This document shows positions 50,263 to 58,746 of a DNA stretch of 64,000 nucleotides, one piece after another; position 1 is the stretch's first letter, and each line of letters opens with the position of its first letter. Source of the DNA: Nakamurella alba (GTDB taxonomy: Bacteria > Actinomycetota > Actinomycetes > Mycobacteriales > Nakamurellaceae). The stretch lies in assembly GCF_009707545.1 (NCBI RefSeq), contig NZ_WLYK01000005.1:248001-312000 (forward strand), in the 5' to 3' direction. The notes beneath the pieces are model-generated. The model saw only the letters and a list, made by a program, of their open reading frames with translations. It was not told where the DNA came from and did no database searches. The position numbers and the translations under genes are program-made.

Positions 50263-50953
50263 TGCTCCGGTGCGAGCGGGAGACGTGCATCTGGCTGACC
50301 CCCAGCGAACCGGCGATGCGCGCCTGGCTCCAGCCCTGGCTGTAGTGCAGCTCGAGCAGCCGGCGCTCCTCATCGGACAACGCGCGGACCGCATCCTGCA
50401 GATCCAGAAAATCGTCGATACGTGTGTCGGTGTCGTGGATCCCGGACTGCTGGTCCGCCACGCCGGCGCCGACCAGACGACGCGCGGTACGTGCCTCGGA
50501 CAGTTCGCTGACCGGCGTCTGGATGGCGTCGGCGAGCTCCCGCAGGGTCGGAGAGCGCCCGGCCTTCTGCTCGAGATCACGGCTCACCTGGTCCGCGACG
50601 GCATTGACCTCCTGCAGCCGGCGCGGGATCCGCACGACGTAGAGGTGGTCACGGAAGTACCGCTTGATCACACCGGAGATGGTCGGCACCAGGTAGGCCA
50701 CGAAATCCTCGCCACGCTCGGGGTCCCAGCGCTGCACGGCCTCCACCAACGACAGCCGGGCCAGTTGCACCAGTTCCTCGATCGGCACGCCCCGACCACG
50801 GTAGCGTCGCGCCACGGCGGTGGCCACCGAGAGGTGACCGAGCACCACATTGTTCCGCGCGACGCAGAGCGCACGCACGTCCCCCGACACCCGCGCCGCT
50901 GCGAGTTCCTGCAATGTCTCGCGCTGCGCCGCGCGAATGCACTCGTCGTTCAT
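50228..50953 (-). CDS. RNA polymerase sigma factor, sigma-B/F type (second of three)
   Basis: 241 residues with RGRGVPIEELVQLARLSLVEAVQRWDPERG (region 2), AYLVPTISGVIKRYFRDHLYVVRIPRRLQEV, region 3 RSPTLRELADAIQTPV and region 4 LSDEERRLLELHYSQGWSQARIAGSLGVSQMHVSRSHRSI. It is closest in sequence to the third sigma factor at 53179. ATG 50953 with AGG 9 bases upstream. It lacks an adjacent anti-sigma gene. A 7-bp hairpin (51036-51055) sits in its leader region. Confidence 0.9.
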   Translation of the reverse strand: MNDECIRAAQRETLQELAAARVSGDVRALCVARNNVVLGHLSVATAVARRYRGRGVPIEELVQLARLSLVEAVQRWDPERGEDFVAYLVPTISGVIKRYFRDHLYVVRIPRRLQEVNAVADQVSRDLEQKAGRSPTLRELADAIQTPVSELSEARTARRLVGAGVADQQSGIHDTDTRIDDFLDLQDAVRALSDEERRLLELHYSQGWSQARIAGSLGVSQMHVSRSHRSIIAKLRRRLAG

Positions 50954-51035
50954 CCCCGGAAACCTTTCGGTTCCTTGGCCCTCGGGGTGCTCTCTCACCC
51001 GCGTTCAGCGAACTACGTCCGGTTCGTCCGGGCAA

Positions 51036-51055
51036 CGCACCATCCGGGTGGTGCG
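51036..51055 (-). promoter_or_regulatory. hairpin in sigma factor leader
   Basis: CGCACCA-N6-TGGTGCG, perfect 7-bp arms, about 83 bases before the ATG of the second sigma factor. It could be an operator or an RNA structure; too far to be a terminator of the PPOX gene. Confidence 0.45.
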
Positions 51056-51203
51056 TCCGAGAAGGAGCGCCCCTGTTGGTGTTCCGAGCACGTCGAACGG
51101 GTGCACGACCATGACGGCGAGTCATTCCCTGCCCGGTGACAGCGATGTCATTCATGAGCGCTCGTAAAGCATTCTTGACCCACATCGCGGTCACGGTTTC
51201 GCA

Positions 51204-51707
51204 TCATTCGGGCAAATGCACCACGCCCTCCTCGCCGCCCTCGTAGCGGTGACCGGTCACCCGGGCCTTGATGAAGCTGAACACCGAGGCGATGCGTCCG
51301 CCGGGGGTGTCCCAGTACTGCGCGGTGGCGACCGCGACCTTGATCAACACGACGGACGGGTCCTCCGGCCCCTGTGGCATCCACGCCGCGACGCCGGCGT
51401 TCCACAGCTCCTTCGCCTTCGCCGGATCGGTGATCAACTCCGCGGTGCCGTCCATCGAGAGCCAGCTGTCCGACGAGGACATCGTCACGCCGACGTGCGG
51501 GTCGGCGGTGATGTGCCGGACCTTGCGCGACGCCCGCTCGGCGACGAACCACAGGTCGCCGTCGAACTCGACCTCCTGGTGCGCCATCGGCCGGGCCACC
51601 AGCGTGCCCTGCTCGTCGATCGTGGTGAGCATCGCGAAGCGCATGTCCTTCGCGATCTCCGCGACCTTGCGGACCTGGTCCGGACTGTCGTCCTGAGTGC
51701 TGTTCAT
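51204..51707 (-). CDS. PPOX-type general stress protein (split-barrel flavin fold)
   Basis: 167 residues. KVAEIAKDMRFAMLTTIDEQGTLVARPMAHQEVEFDGDLWF, SRKVRHITADPHVGVTM and a C-terminal VFSFIKARVTGHRY segment match the pyridoxamine 5'-phosphate-oxidase-like general stress protein 26 family. Flavin or F420 binding is likely; reaction unknown. GGGGAAG precedes the ATG at 51707. Divergent from the DUF6328 gene and downstream of the sigma-factor promoter region, consistent with stress control. Confidence 0.87.
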   Translation of the reverse strand: MNSTQDDSPDQVRKVAEIAKDMRFAMLTTIDEQGTLVARPMAHQEVEFDGDLWFVAERASRKVRHITADPHVGVTMSSSDSWLSMDGTAELITDPAKAKELWNAGVAAWMPQGPEDPSVVLIKVAVATAQYWDTPGGRIASVFSFIKARVTGHRYEGGEEGVVHLPE

Positions 51708-51817
51708 GGGCAACCACTTCCCCTGCGGTCGCCGGGTCAACCGGTCAGACACGGCCCGTGGGAGCGACTTTCGCCGCCGGGCTGGAATCCCGGGCTCGGA
51801 CCGGACATGCTGGGCCC

Positions 51818-52384
51818 ATGACCGACACCGGCCCCGACCATTCCGCCCGGCCCGCAGGCGGCGATCAGCCCGGCTCGGATGCGGAATGGAACCGGTTGGC
51901 CCGCAACGAGACTCCGACGCAACGGCTGGACCGCAACTGGGACGACCTGTTGCAGGAGCTGCGGGTGGTGCAGACCGGGGTACAGCTGCTCACGGCCTTC
52001 CTGTTGACGCTGCCCTTCCAGCCCCGCTTCGGCGACCTCCCGCCGTTCGCCCGGAACATCTACCTGGTGACGGTCGGACTGTCGGTCGCGTCCGTGGGCT
52101 TCCTCATCGCCCCGGTCAGCCTGCACCGCGCGCTGTTCCGGCAGCACGCGCGGAGCGCGATGGTGGCGACCGGGCACCGGTTGGCGCTGATCGGCATGGT
52201 GCTGCTCGGTGCGGCCATCACCGGCGTGGTCGTGCTGACGTTCGACGTCGTGCTCGGCCGGACGGCCGGACTGCTCGCCGGCGCAGCCGCCCTGATCCTG
52301 CTGGTCGTGCTCTGGGGAGTGCTGCCCCTGACGTCCCGATCCCGGGTGATCGAGGACCGAGCGGAGGATCGCCGTCCCCGGTAG
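51818..52384 (+). CDS. DUF6328 membrane protein
   Basis: 188 residues. ARNETPTQRLDRNWDDLLQELRVVQTGVQLLTAFLLTLPFQPRF is the DUF6328 opening, followed by three or four transmembrane helices (VGLSVASVGFLIAPVSL, LIGMVLLGAAITGVVVL, GLLAGAAALILLVVLWGVLPL). It is found in actinobacterial stress regulons; function unknown. CATGCT lies 6 bases before the ATG, suggesting a leaderless transcript. Confidence 0.86.
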   Translation: MTDTGPDHSARPAGGDQPGSDAEWNRLARNETPTQRLDRNWDDLLQELRVVQTGVQLLTAFLLTLPFQPRFGDLPPFARNIYLVTVGLSVASVGFLIAPVSLHRALFRQHARSAMVATGHRLALIGMVLLGAAITGVVVLTFDVVLGRTAGLLAGAAALILLVVLWGVLPLTSRSRVIEDRAEDRRPR

Positions 52385-52399
52385 CGCGCAGGCAGCCGC

Positions 52400-52822
52400 T
52401 CAGCCCTTGACGTCGCCGTCCGGGTCGACCTCCAGCCGATCGGCGAACTCGGCCGGCTCGGGCAGAAGGCCGGACGAACCCGGCCCGGTCCCGTCGTCGG
52501 CCGCCGCCCGGTCCCGGGCGTCCTCGTCCGCAGCGAGCACGTCGTGTTCCTCGGCCGCGGTGTCGGGGAGATCGTCCCCCTGGTGTCCGGTGCTCATCGT
52601 GTCGTCCTCCTCGGGTTCGGGTAAAGGAGCGTCGTCGGCGAACAACGGTTCGTCGTCGAGGAACAGGCCCTCCCCCGGATCGTCCTCGTCCGCCTCGGTG
52701 ACTTCGTCCTGCATGCTTGCGCCACCCGTTCCGGGTCCACCCATTCCGTCGGGTCCGGTCGTGTCGTACGCCGCCGCCGAGTCGTCATCGAGCGGGGTGC
52801 GGGGTGTCGTCGGATCGTTCAT
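52400..52822 (-). CDS. acidic disordered hypothetical protein
   Basis: 140 residues, very rich in Asp and Glu (EADEDDPGEGLFLDDEPLF, AAEEHDVLAADEDARD). No fold is visible. GAGGAGGAAGAG precedes the ATG. Similar acidic small proteins accompany actinobacterial stress genes. It may be intrinsically disordered and act in desiccation or osmotic protection, a guess only. Confidence 0.78.
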   Translation of the reverse strand: MNDPTTPRTPLDDDSAAAYDTTGPDGMGGPGTGGASMQDEVTEADEDDPGEGLFLDDEPLFADDAPLPEPEEDDTMSTGHQGDDLPDTAAEEHDVLAADEDARDRAAADDGTGPGSSGLLPEPAEFADRLEVDPDGDVKG

Positions 52823-52883
52823 CTCTTCCTCCTCGGCGGGCAGCGCTTCGGGCCCGCCGCGTTGTACCAGCTACCGCCGGCCG

Positions 52884-53078
52884 CTACCCGAGCACCCGGG
52901 TCGCGACCGCGCCGGACACACCGGCACCGCGGTCCACCGGCGGCTCCGTGTCATTGCCGCCTGCCACGATCAGCACCACCACCGCGATGATGATCGCGAT
53001 CACGAGAAACAGCACCGGAACCAGGATCCCGAATCTGATGCCGCGCCGTTTCGCCTGCCCGTCGTCGGAGCCGGCCAT
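52884..53078 (-). CDS. small single-helix membrane protein
   Basis: 64 residues: AGSDDGQAKRRGIRFGILVPVLFLVIAIIIAVVVLIVAGG then a short acidic/Gly tail. The single hydrophobic helix follows a basic RR patch, so the N-terminus should be cytoplasmic. GGAGG lies 8 bases before the ATG. A GTTT-N15-GGGAAT promoter is upstream. Possibly a membrane stress peptide. Confidence 0.8.
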   Translation of the reverse strand: MAGSDDGQAKRRGIRFGILVPVLFLVIAIIIAVVVLIVAGGNDTEPPVDRGAGVSGAVATRVLG

Positions 53079-53127
53079 ACCGATCACCTCCGCTGCCGTC
53101 CGCCGGGCGGTCCCCGGCACCTTTCGC

Positions 53128-53152
53128 ATTCCCCGGGTAGGGCCGGACAAAC
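53128..53152 (-). promoter_or_regulatory. putative sigma-B/F promoter of the single-helix protein
   Basis: On the minus strand GTTT (53152-53149), 15 bases, GGGAAT (53133-53128), one mismatch to GGGTAT, about 50 bases before the ATG at 53078. Confidence 0.55.
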
Positions 53153-53178
53153 CCCGGCGAGCGTCGGACCGCCCGGGA

Positions 53179-53958
53179 TCAGGCGGTGAGCGACAACTGC
53201 CGACGGAGCTTCTGGAGCACCGCCCCGTGCAACCGTGAGACCTGCATCTGACTCACCCCCAATCTGCCGGCGATCCGCGCCTGGCTCCATCCGTTGCCGT
53301 AGTACAGGTCGAGCAGCTCGCGGTCGCGGGTTCCGAGCGCACGAATCGCACGCTCGAGATCGATTCGTTCATCGATGTTCTCACTTGGATGACGCGCGGC
53401 CACCTGGAGCACCGGACCGTCCAGTTGCGCCGTGCGGGTGGTGCGTTGTGCTTCCCGGGCCGCACGAAGGTCATGTTCCGGTCGACCGATGCCGTCGGCC
53501 AGCTCACCGAGCGTCGGTGGTCGCCGCATAGACTGCTCCATGGCGCGCGCAGCTACGTCGGCCGCATGGTTGATCTCCTGCATCCGCCGGGGGACCCGAA
53601 CCGACCGCAGATGGTCCCGGAAGTAGCGCTTCAGGCTGCCGGTCACCGTCGGGACCACGAAAGCCACGTACCTGTCGCTGATGTCGGGGTCCCACCTCCG
53701 GGTGGACTCGACCAGCGACAGCCGGGCGAGCTGCTCGAGATCCTCCAGCGGGACACCACGTCCGAGGAACCTGCGGGCGAGCGCCGCCGCCACCGAGAGG
53801 TGGGCCACCACCACAGCCTGCTCGCAGTACCTGACACGGTCGATCCGACCGGAGTTCCTCGCAGCCACGAGCGCGTTCAACGCGTACTGCTGCTCTGCGC
53901 CACTGTGTCGTACCTGGGTCCCGAGTCGTGCACGGGTCACGTGTCGTGCATCAATCAC
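53179..53958 (-). CDS. RNA polymerase sigma factor, sigma-B/F type (third of three)
   Basis: About 259 residues from GTG 53958; the frame is open to 54135 and the start is uncertain (GTG 53940 is an alternative). Region 2 is LGRGVPLEDLEQLARLSLVESTRRWDP, then FVVPTVTGSLKRYFRDHLRSVRVPRRMQEI, region 3 RRPPTLGELADGIGRPEHDL and region 4 LGTRDRELLDLYYGNGWSQARIAGRLGVSQMQVSRLHGAVL. It is the closest relative of the second sigma factor 3 kb away, suggesting a duplication. No anti-sigma neighbour. Between them lie the PPOX, DUF6328 and acidic proteins. Confidence 0.87.
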   Translation of the reverse strand: MIDARHVTRARLGTQVRHSGAEQQYALNALVAARNSGRIDRVRYCEQAVVVAHLSVAAALARRFLGRGVPLEDLEQLARLSLVESTRRWDPDISDRYVAFVVPTVTGSLKRYFRDHLRSVRVPRRMQEINHAADVAARAMEQSMRRPPTLGELADGIGRPEHDLRAAREAQRTTRTAQLDGPVLQVAARHPSENIDERIDLERAIRALGTRDRELLDLYYGNGWSQARIAGRLGVSQMQVSRLHGAVLQKLRRQLSLTA

Positions 53959-54173
53959 GTCTGCCTGCCGGGCATCGATGCCGGAGCAGGTGCTGTTGAC
54001 CCGCGCCCTCAGTGAACTGCCGATACCGCAGTGCGGCAACCGGCAGACGGGTGGTCTTCCGATCCGTAGACACACCGATGCGACCCGGCCACCCACCGTG
54101 TCATCCCGCCGTGAACGGAACCCGGTGTGCTGCAACTCGAGTCCGGATCAGCTGATGCGGGAGCGATTGTCGC

Positions 54174-54923
54174 TCATTCCGTGCGGGAGCCACCGGTCGG
54201 ATCGTGATCTGCAATCAGTTCGCCGGTGAAGGCCAGCCGGTCGGCGATCTGCCGCAGCGGGATGTTGGCGTGCTGCGACGCCTGCACGAGCATCCGGAAC
54301 GCCTCCTGGTCACCGACACCGTGCCGTTCCATCAGGATGCCCTTGGCCTGCCCGATGATCTCGCGACCCTGCAGGGAACCGGTCAGCTGCTCGCGCTGCC
54401 GGGCCTGATCGAGGGCGACGGTGGCGTGCGCCGCATAGGCCACCGCGGCGGCAACGGCGTCGTCGTCGAAGATGCCGGGGCGGTCCGAGTAGAGACTCAG
54501 TGCGCCGAGTGCCTTTCGACGGAGGTAGAGCCGGACGGCGAGCACGGACCGCACGCCTAGGCCCCGAGCGGTACGGCTGTAGTCCGGCCATCGCTCATCG
54601 CTCGCGAGATCAGCGACCAGGACCAGGTTCTCGTCCCACAACACGGACAGGCATGGACCGGCTCCCACCCTCGACTGCTCGGCGTTCAGCGCCTCGGCGA
54701 TGACGTCGGTGGCCGCCAGCGTGGTGACGGCCCGGTTCTTGCCGACCTCTGTGATGCAGGCGACGCGACTGCCCGGCACCATCTCCAGCGCTCCGGAAGT
54801 GACCAGCTCCGCCGCCGCGGTCCGATCCGGGTGCTCGCCCTGGACCTCCCTGGCCAGGTCGGCCATGACCGCCGCCCAGGCAATTCCTCGCGGCAGGCTG
54901 GGATCCGACTCTCGGGGGCGCAC
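54174..54923 (-). CDS. GAF-ANTAR RNA-binding antiterminator, copy 3
   Basis: 249 residues. GAF domain with RVACITEVGKNRAVTTLAATDVIAEALNAEQSRVGAGPCLSVLW, LAVRLYLRRKALGALSLYSDRPGIF, and ANTAR: REIIGQAKGILMERHGVGDQEAFRMLVQASQHANIPL. It shares the GAGPCL pocket motif with the pair at 40.4-42 kb. GTG start with GGAGAGG 10 bases upstream. It probably binds paired RNA hairpins in response to a GAF ligand. Confidence 0.9.
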   Translation of the reverse strand: MRPRESDPSLPRGIAWAAVMADLAREVQGEHPDRTAAAELVTSGALEMVPGSRVACITEVGKNRAVTTLAATDVIAEALNAEQSRVGAGPCLSVLWDENLVLVADLASDERWPDYSRTARGLGVRSVLAVRLYLRRKALGALSLYSDRPGIFDDDAVAAAVAYAAHATVALDQARQREQLTGSLQGREIIGQAKGILMERHGVGDQEAFRMLVQASQHANIPLRQIADRLAFTGELIADHDPTGGSRTE

Positions 54924-55030
54924 GGGTCAAAGCCTCTCCACGGAGGAGGGCAGCCGTGGCTTGACTGCGCCGAACCGGACAGTACAGGGTCGCGGGCGGT
55001 CGTCCTCACCGGGCGGCACAGGTCGAGTGG

Positions 55031-55234
55031 TCAGTCCGCCTGGTCCAGGATCTGCTCCGGATCGTCGAGCACGTCCGATGCGTCCTCCGGTCGCGAGCCG
55101 GGCAGTTCCTGCCCGTGCACGTCGCGCACAGGGCCGTCGCGGTGCAGGGACTCCGCCGTCTCCGGGCCTCCGTGCACGCCCTCGCCCCCGGGTAGGTGCA
55201 GGTTCGGCAACGGCTCGTCATCGGGTTCGGTCAC
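55031..55234 (-). CDS. small acidic hypothetical protein
   Basis: 67 residues from GTG 55234, chosen because GGAGGAG lies 5 bases upstream; the ATG 14 codons earlier lacks a ribosome site. Sequence VTEPDDEPLPNLHLPGGEGV...DDPEQILDQAD is hydrophilic and acidic. No family. It stands between the ANTAR gene and the ABC transporter. Confidence 0.75.
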   Translation of the reverse strand: MTEPDDEPLPNLHLPGGEGVHGGPETAESLHRDGPVRDVHGQELPGSRPEDASDVLDDPEQILDQAD

Positions 55235-55307
55235 GGGGGCTCCTCCGCTCCTCGGGTCGTGGACGTGACGACTCACTACCCGGCCGCGCCACTTCTCATC
55301 CGCGTTG

Positions 55308-56276
55308 TCACCTGGTCGAACCCGTGGTGGCCACGCCTTGCACGAAATGCCGTTGCCCCAGGAAGAACAGCACGATCATCGGGACCGTCGTGATGACGCC
55401 TGCGGTCACCACGATCTCCCAGTGCCACTCCCCGCCGAACCCGTAGGCGTCCAGCATCGATTTCAGCCCGCGCGGAACGGTGAAGTCCGCTTCGTCCCGG
55501 AGATAGATCAAGGGACGCATCAGGTCCGTCCACGACGCCTGCACCTCGAACAGCAGGGTCAACACCATGGCCGGCCGGCACAGCGGCACCGCGATCCTGG
55601 TGAAGATCGCCCAGTGCCCCGCTCCGTCGATGCGCGCCGCCTCGAACAGTTCACGCGGCAACCCCAGGAAGAACTGTCGGAGCAGGAAGATGTAGAAGGC
55701 ACTGCCGAAGACGTTGCCGCCCCAGAGGGGGGTCAGGGTGCCGGTCATGCCCAGCGCGTTCCAGATCAGGAAGACCGGGATCATCGTGACTGCGCCGGGC
55801 AGCATCATCGTGGCCAGAACCAGCAGGAACAGAGCACTGCGGCCGCGGAACCGGTAGTAGGCGAATCCCCACGCCACCATCGCACTCGACAGGGTCACGG
55901 TGAGGCCCGCCAGGACGGCCACCAGCAGTGTGTTACCCATCCACACCAGCATCGGCGCCTCTTGCCACACCTGGACGTAGTTGTCCAGGGTGAAGGAGCG
56001 CGGAATCAGCCGGTTGTCGAAGACCTCGCCCCGCGGTTTGAACGAAGCGGAGACCAACCACACGAAGGGGTAGACGAAAATCAGTCCGCAACCTGTCAGC
56101 AGGGCACCGATGACAACCCGTCCCGGCGCGAGCCGACGACGAGCAGACCGCTTCCGCACGACCGGCAGCGGGCGCGGGGTGATGCTGCCGGAGGGGGCGA
56201 CCGGGCGATCGACCGGAACGCCGGGTTCCCGGGCGGCGAGAGGATCAGGGTCGCTGCCGCGGACACCGGCGCTCAC
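55308..56276 (-). CDS. carbohydrate ABC transporter permease (second)
   Basis: 322 residues of the MalG/ thermoplasma CUT1-type: six helices and the EAA loop ELFEAARIDGAGHWAIFTRIAVPLCRPAM, ending LFFLGQRHFVQGVATTGSTR, the standard CUT1 C-terminus. The N-terminal 40 residues are basic and disordered. GTG overlaps the upstream permease stop (GTGA), so the two are translationally coupled. Part of a three-gene importer without an ATPase gene. Confidence 0.9.
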   Translation of the reverse strand: MSAGVRGSDPDPLAAREPGVPVDRPVAPSGSITPRPLPVVRKRSARRRLAPGRVVIGALLTGCGLIFVYPFVWLVSASFKPRGEVFDNRLIPRSFTLDNYVQVWQEAPMLVWMGNTLLVAVLAGLTVTLSSAMVAWGFAYYRFRGRSALFLLVLATMMLPGAVTMIPVFLIWNALGMTGTLTPLWGGNVFGSAFYIFLLRQFFLGLPRELFEAARIDGAGHWAIFTRIAVPLCRPAMVLTLLFEVQASWTDLMRPLIYLRDEADFTVPRGLKSMLDAYGFGGEWHWEIVVTAGVITTVPMIVLFFLGQRHFVQGVATTGSTR

Positions 56277-57202
56277 GACCGTCCACCTTCGTAATAGACA
56301 AGACGACGCGAGCCGATCAATTGGATCACGGTGATCGCCAGGATCACGACGAAGAGCAACCAGGCCATCGCCGACGCGTAGCCCATGTGCAGGTACTGGA
56401 ACGCCTGCTGGAACAGGTAGATGGAGTAGAACAACGCGGAATCGTTGCTGTACGTCGTGTTCCCGGAGCCGAAGTAGGCGGTGTACGCCTCGGTGAAGGT
56501 CTGGAACGCACCGATCGTGTCGACCACGACGACGAAGAACAGCGTTCCGCTGATCATCGGCAGGGTTATCCGGGTGGTTCGGCGCAGGAACGACGCGCCG
56601 TCGACGCGCGCCGCGTCGTACAACTCCACCGGCACGTTGCGCAGCGCCGCCAACAGGATGACCACCGTGCTGCCGACCGTCCACAGACTCATCAGGACGA
56701 GGCCGGGCTTCACCCAGGCCGGGTCGGTGGTCCAGGACGGCCCGTCCAGGCCGAACCAACCGAGAACGCCGTTCACCATCCCGTTCTGGCCGTTGAAGAG
56801 CAGCAGCAGCAGGATGCCGACCGCGACCGGGGGTGTCATCTTCGGCAGGAAGAAGGCCGTGCGGAAGAAACCGGATGCGCGGCCCGCCCGCTCCAGCAGG
56901 AGCGCGAGGCCCAGCGCCACGAGGACGTGCAACGGCACCTGGATCACCGTGTAATAGAGGGTGTTGCCCAACGACCGGGCGATCTTCGGATCCTCGAGGA
57001 TGCGCTCGAAGTTGCGCAGCCCGACGAAGGTGGGCGCCGTGATCACGTCGTAGTCGGTGAGCGCAAGGTAGCCGCTGTAGAGGAGCGGCCAGGCGGTGAA
57101 CACGGCGAACCCGATCAACCATGGCGCGATGAAGGCCATCGCCGGCCAGAATTCGCGGTTGCGCCGGGACCGACCGGCAGAGGCGATCCCCGTTCCTGTC
57201 AT
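56273..57202 (-). CDS. carbohydrate ABC transporter permease (first)
   Basis: 309 residues of MalF/CUT1 type with TM helices FWPAMAFIAPWLIGFAVFTAW and the EAA loop VELYDAARVDGASFLRRTTRITLPMISG. ATG 57202 overlaps the stop of the binding-protein gene by four bases (ATGA). With the second permease it should form the channel of a sugar importer. Confidence 0.9.
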   Translation of the reverse strand: MTGTGIASAGRSRRNREFWPAMAFIAPWLIGFAVFTAWPLLYSGYLALTDYDVITAPTFVGLRNFERILEDPKIARSLGNTLYYTVIQVPLHVLVALGLALLLERAGRASGFFRTAFFLPKMTPPVAVGILLLLLFNGQNGMVNGVLGWFGLDGPSWTTDPAWVKPGLVLMSLWTVGSTVVILLAALRNVPVELYDAARVDGASFLRRTTRITLPMISGTLFFVVVVDTIGAFQTFTEAYTAYFGSGNTTYSNDSALFYSIYLFQQAFQYLHMGYASAMAWLLFVVILAITVIQLIGSRRLVYYEGGRS

Positions 57203-58596
57203 CCGCCCTGCTCGTCCCACGTCGCCCAGGCCGTGTCAAGGGCCGCCTGGGCCTCCCGCTGCGCCTGGGCCAGGGCGTCCGCCGGTTCCTGCTGACCGTT
57301 CAGGACCCGGTTGACGGCGTCCTGCCAGGCCGCCTTGAACTCTGCGTCTGCCGGGTTGGCCGGGAGGCCGAAGGTGTGGGCGTTCGCCTCGTACATCGCT
57401 GAGATGGCCGTGCCCCAGACCGTCGACGTGGGCTCTGTGACGTAGGTGTCGCGGATCTGCTCATCGGCCACGGTGTTGCCGGTGAGAAGGCCGGTGAAGA
57501 CCAGACCGTTCGCGGCCCGGTCGTCGGCCCGTGCCTTCGCGGCCTGCATCCAGGTGTCCGTCCGGGTCATGATCTTGACGAAGGTGCAGGCCGCACCCGG
57601 GTTGCTGCTGCCCTTCGGCACGGCCCAGGACGAGCCGGAGGCGTAGGCAAGGGTGTCGCCGGCCGGCGTCCGGACGGTGTCGAAGGCCATGGGTGCCTCG
57701 GGTGAGACCTCGTTCAGAACATTGACGTACCACTGCTCCATCGGCATGGCGCCCAGGGAACCGCTCGCGTACTGGTTCCCCTCGCCGAAGAAGTCGGCGC
57801 TGTCCCGGAACGCCTTGACCGCGGGGAAACCGCCTTCGGTGTCGTAGACGCCGACGGCGAAGTTCAGCGCCTGGACCACCTTCGGATCGTCGAGTTGCGC
57901 CGTCCGACCGTCCGCGGAGAGCAGATCGGCGCCGTTCGCCTTCGCCCACAGCGGGAGGAACTCCGGGAGCTTGGAGTCCACACCGATCACGGAGAGCTTC
58001 CCGGCGGACGTCTTCGTCAGCTTCGATGCGGCCGCGGTCAGTGCCTGCCAGTCGGAACCGTTCACGTCGTCCATGGCAAGGCCTGCTTCGTCGAGGAGAC
58101 TCCGGTTCGCCATCACGATCTGCACCGAGTTGAACTCGGGGATGGCGTACACGGTGCCGTTCAACGTCACCTGCGCCAACGCGCTGGGAAGGTACTGCCC
58201 GGTGTCGACGGCCTGCTGCGTGATGCAGTCGGTCAACGGCAGGATCGCTCCGCGGGAGGCGAAGGTGCCGATCTGGTCCCGGTTGGCGTAGATGATCTCC
58301 GGCGGGTCGCCGGCGGCGACCGATGAGAGGAATGCCTGGACGTCCAGATCACCTTTCACGAGGTCGACCGTGGTGCCGTTCAGGGCGGCGGTCGCCAGCT
58401 GCAGCCGGGTCGATCCGATCTCGTCGTCCGCACCGAATCCCATGACGGTGAGCGAGCCGCCCGCCGCCGACGGCGGTGCGGAGAATGCCGCGGAGGTGGT
58501 CGCATCCCCGGATCCGGTCGCACACCCGGACAGCACGACCGCTGTCGTCACAACGGCGAGGGAACGGAGCCTGCGACGGCAGTTTCTGACGGACAT
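57199..58596 (-). CDS. sugar ABC transporter lipoprotein (substrate-binding protein)
   Basis: 465 residues. The signal sequence ends VVLSGCATG, a lipobox (LSGC), so the protein is lipid-anchored. The mature protein is a cluster B, CUT1-type binding protein: AIPEFNSVQIVMANRSLLDEAG, GNQYASGSLGAMPMEQWY, WAVPKGSSNPGAACTFVKIM. Substrate presumably an oligosaccharide. GAGGAGG lies 5 bases before ATG 58596. It heads the ABC operon; no ATPase or glycosidase follows, so a shared MsiK-type ATPase is implied. Confidence 0.9.
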   Translation of the reverse strand: MSVRNCRRRLRSLAVVTTAVVLSGCATGSGDATTSAAFSAPPSAAGGSLTVMGFGADDEIGSTRLQLATAALNGTTVDLVKGDLDVQAFLSSVAAGDPPEIIYANRDQIGTFASRGAILPLTDCITQQAVDTGQYLPSALAQVTLNGTVYAIPEFNSVQIVMANRSLLDEAGLAMDDVNGSDWQALTAAASKLTKTSAGKLSVIGVDSKLPEFLPLWAKANGADLLSADGRTAQLDDPKVVQALNFAVGVYDTEGGFPAVKAFRDSADFFGEGNQYASGSLGAMPMEQWYVNVLNEVSPEAPMAFDTVRTPAGDTLAYASGSSWAVPKGSSNPGAACTFVKIMTRTDTWMQAAKARADDRAANGLVFTGLLTGNTVADEQIRDTYVTEPTSTVWGTAISAMYEANAHTFGLPANPADAEFKAAWQDAVNRVLNGQQEPADALAQAQREAQAALDTAWATWDEQGG

Positions 58597-58746
58597 GCGG
58601 CCTCCTCGGGTGCTGGGGAGCGAGCCCGGTCCCGTCCGCAGGGGTCGCGGACACGTCGGAGTTGGCTCGGCAGGCACCGATCCCCCGCCGGCCGACCCTC
58701 AAACACTTCGCGGAGGGACACGTTCGAGCCGCGCGCCGGCAACCGT

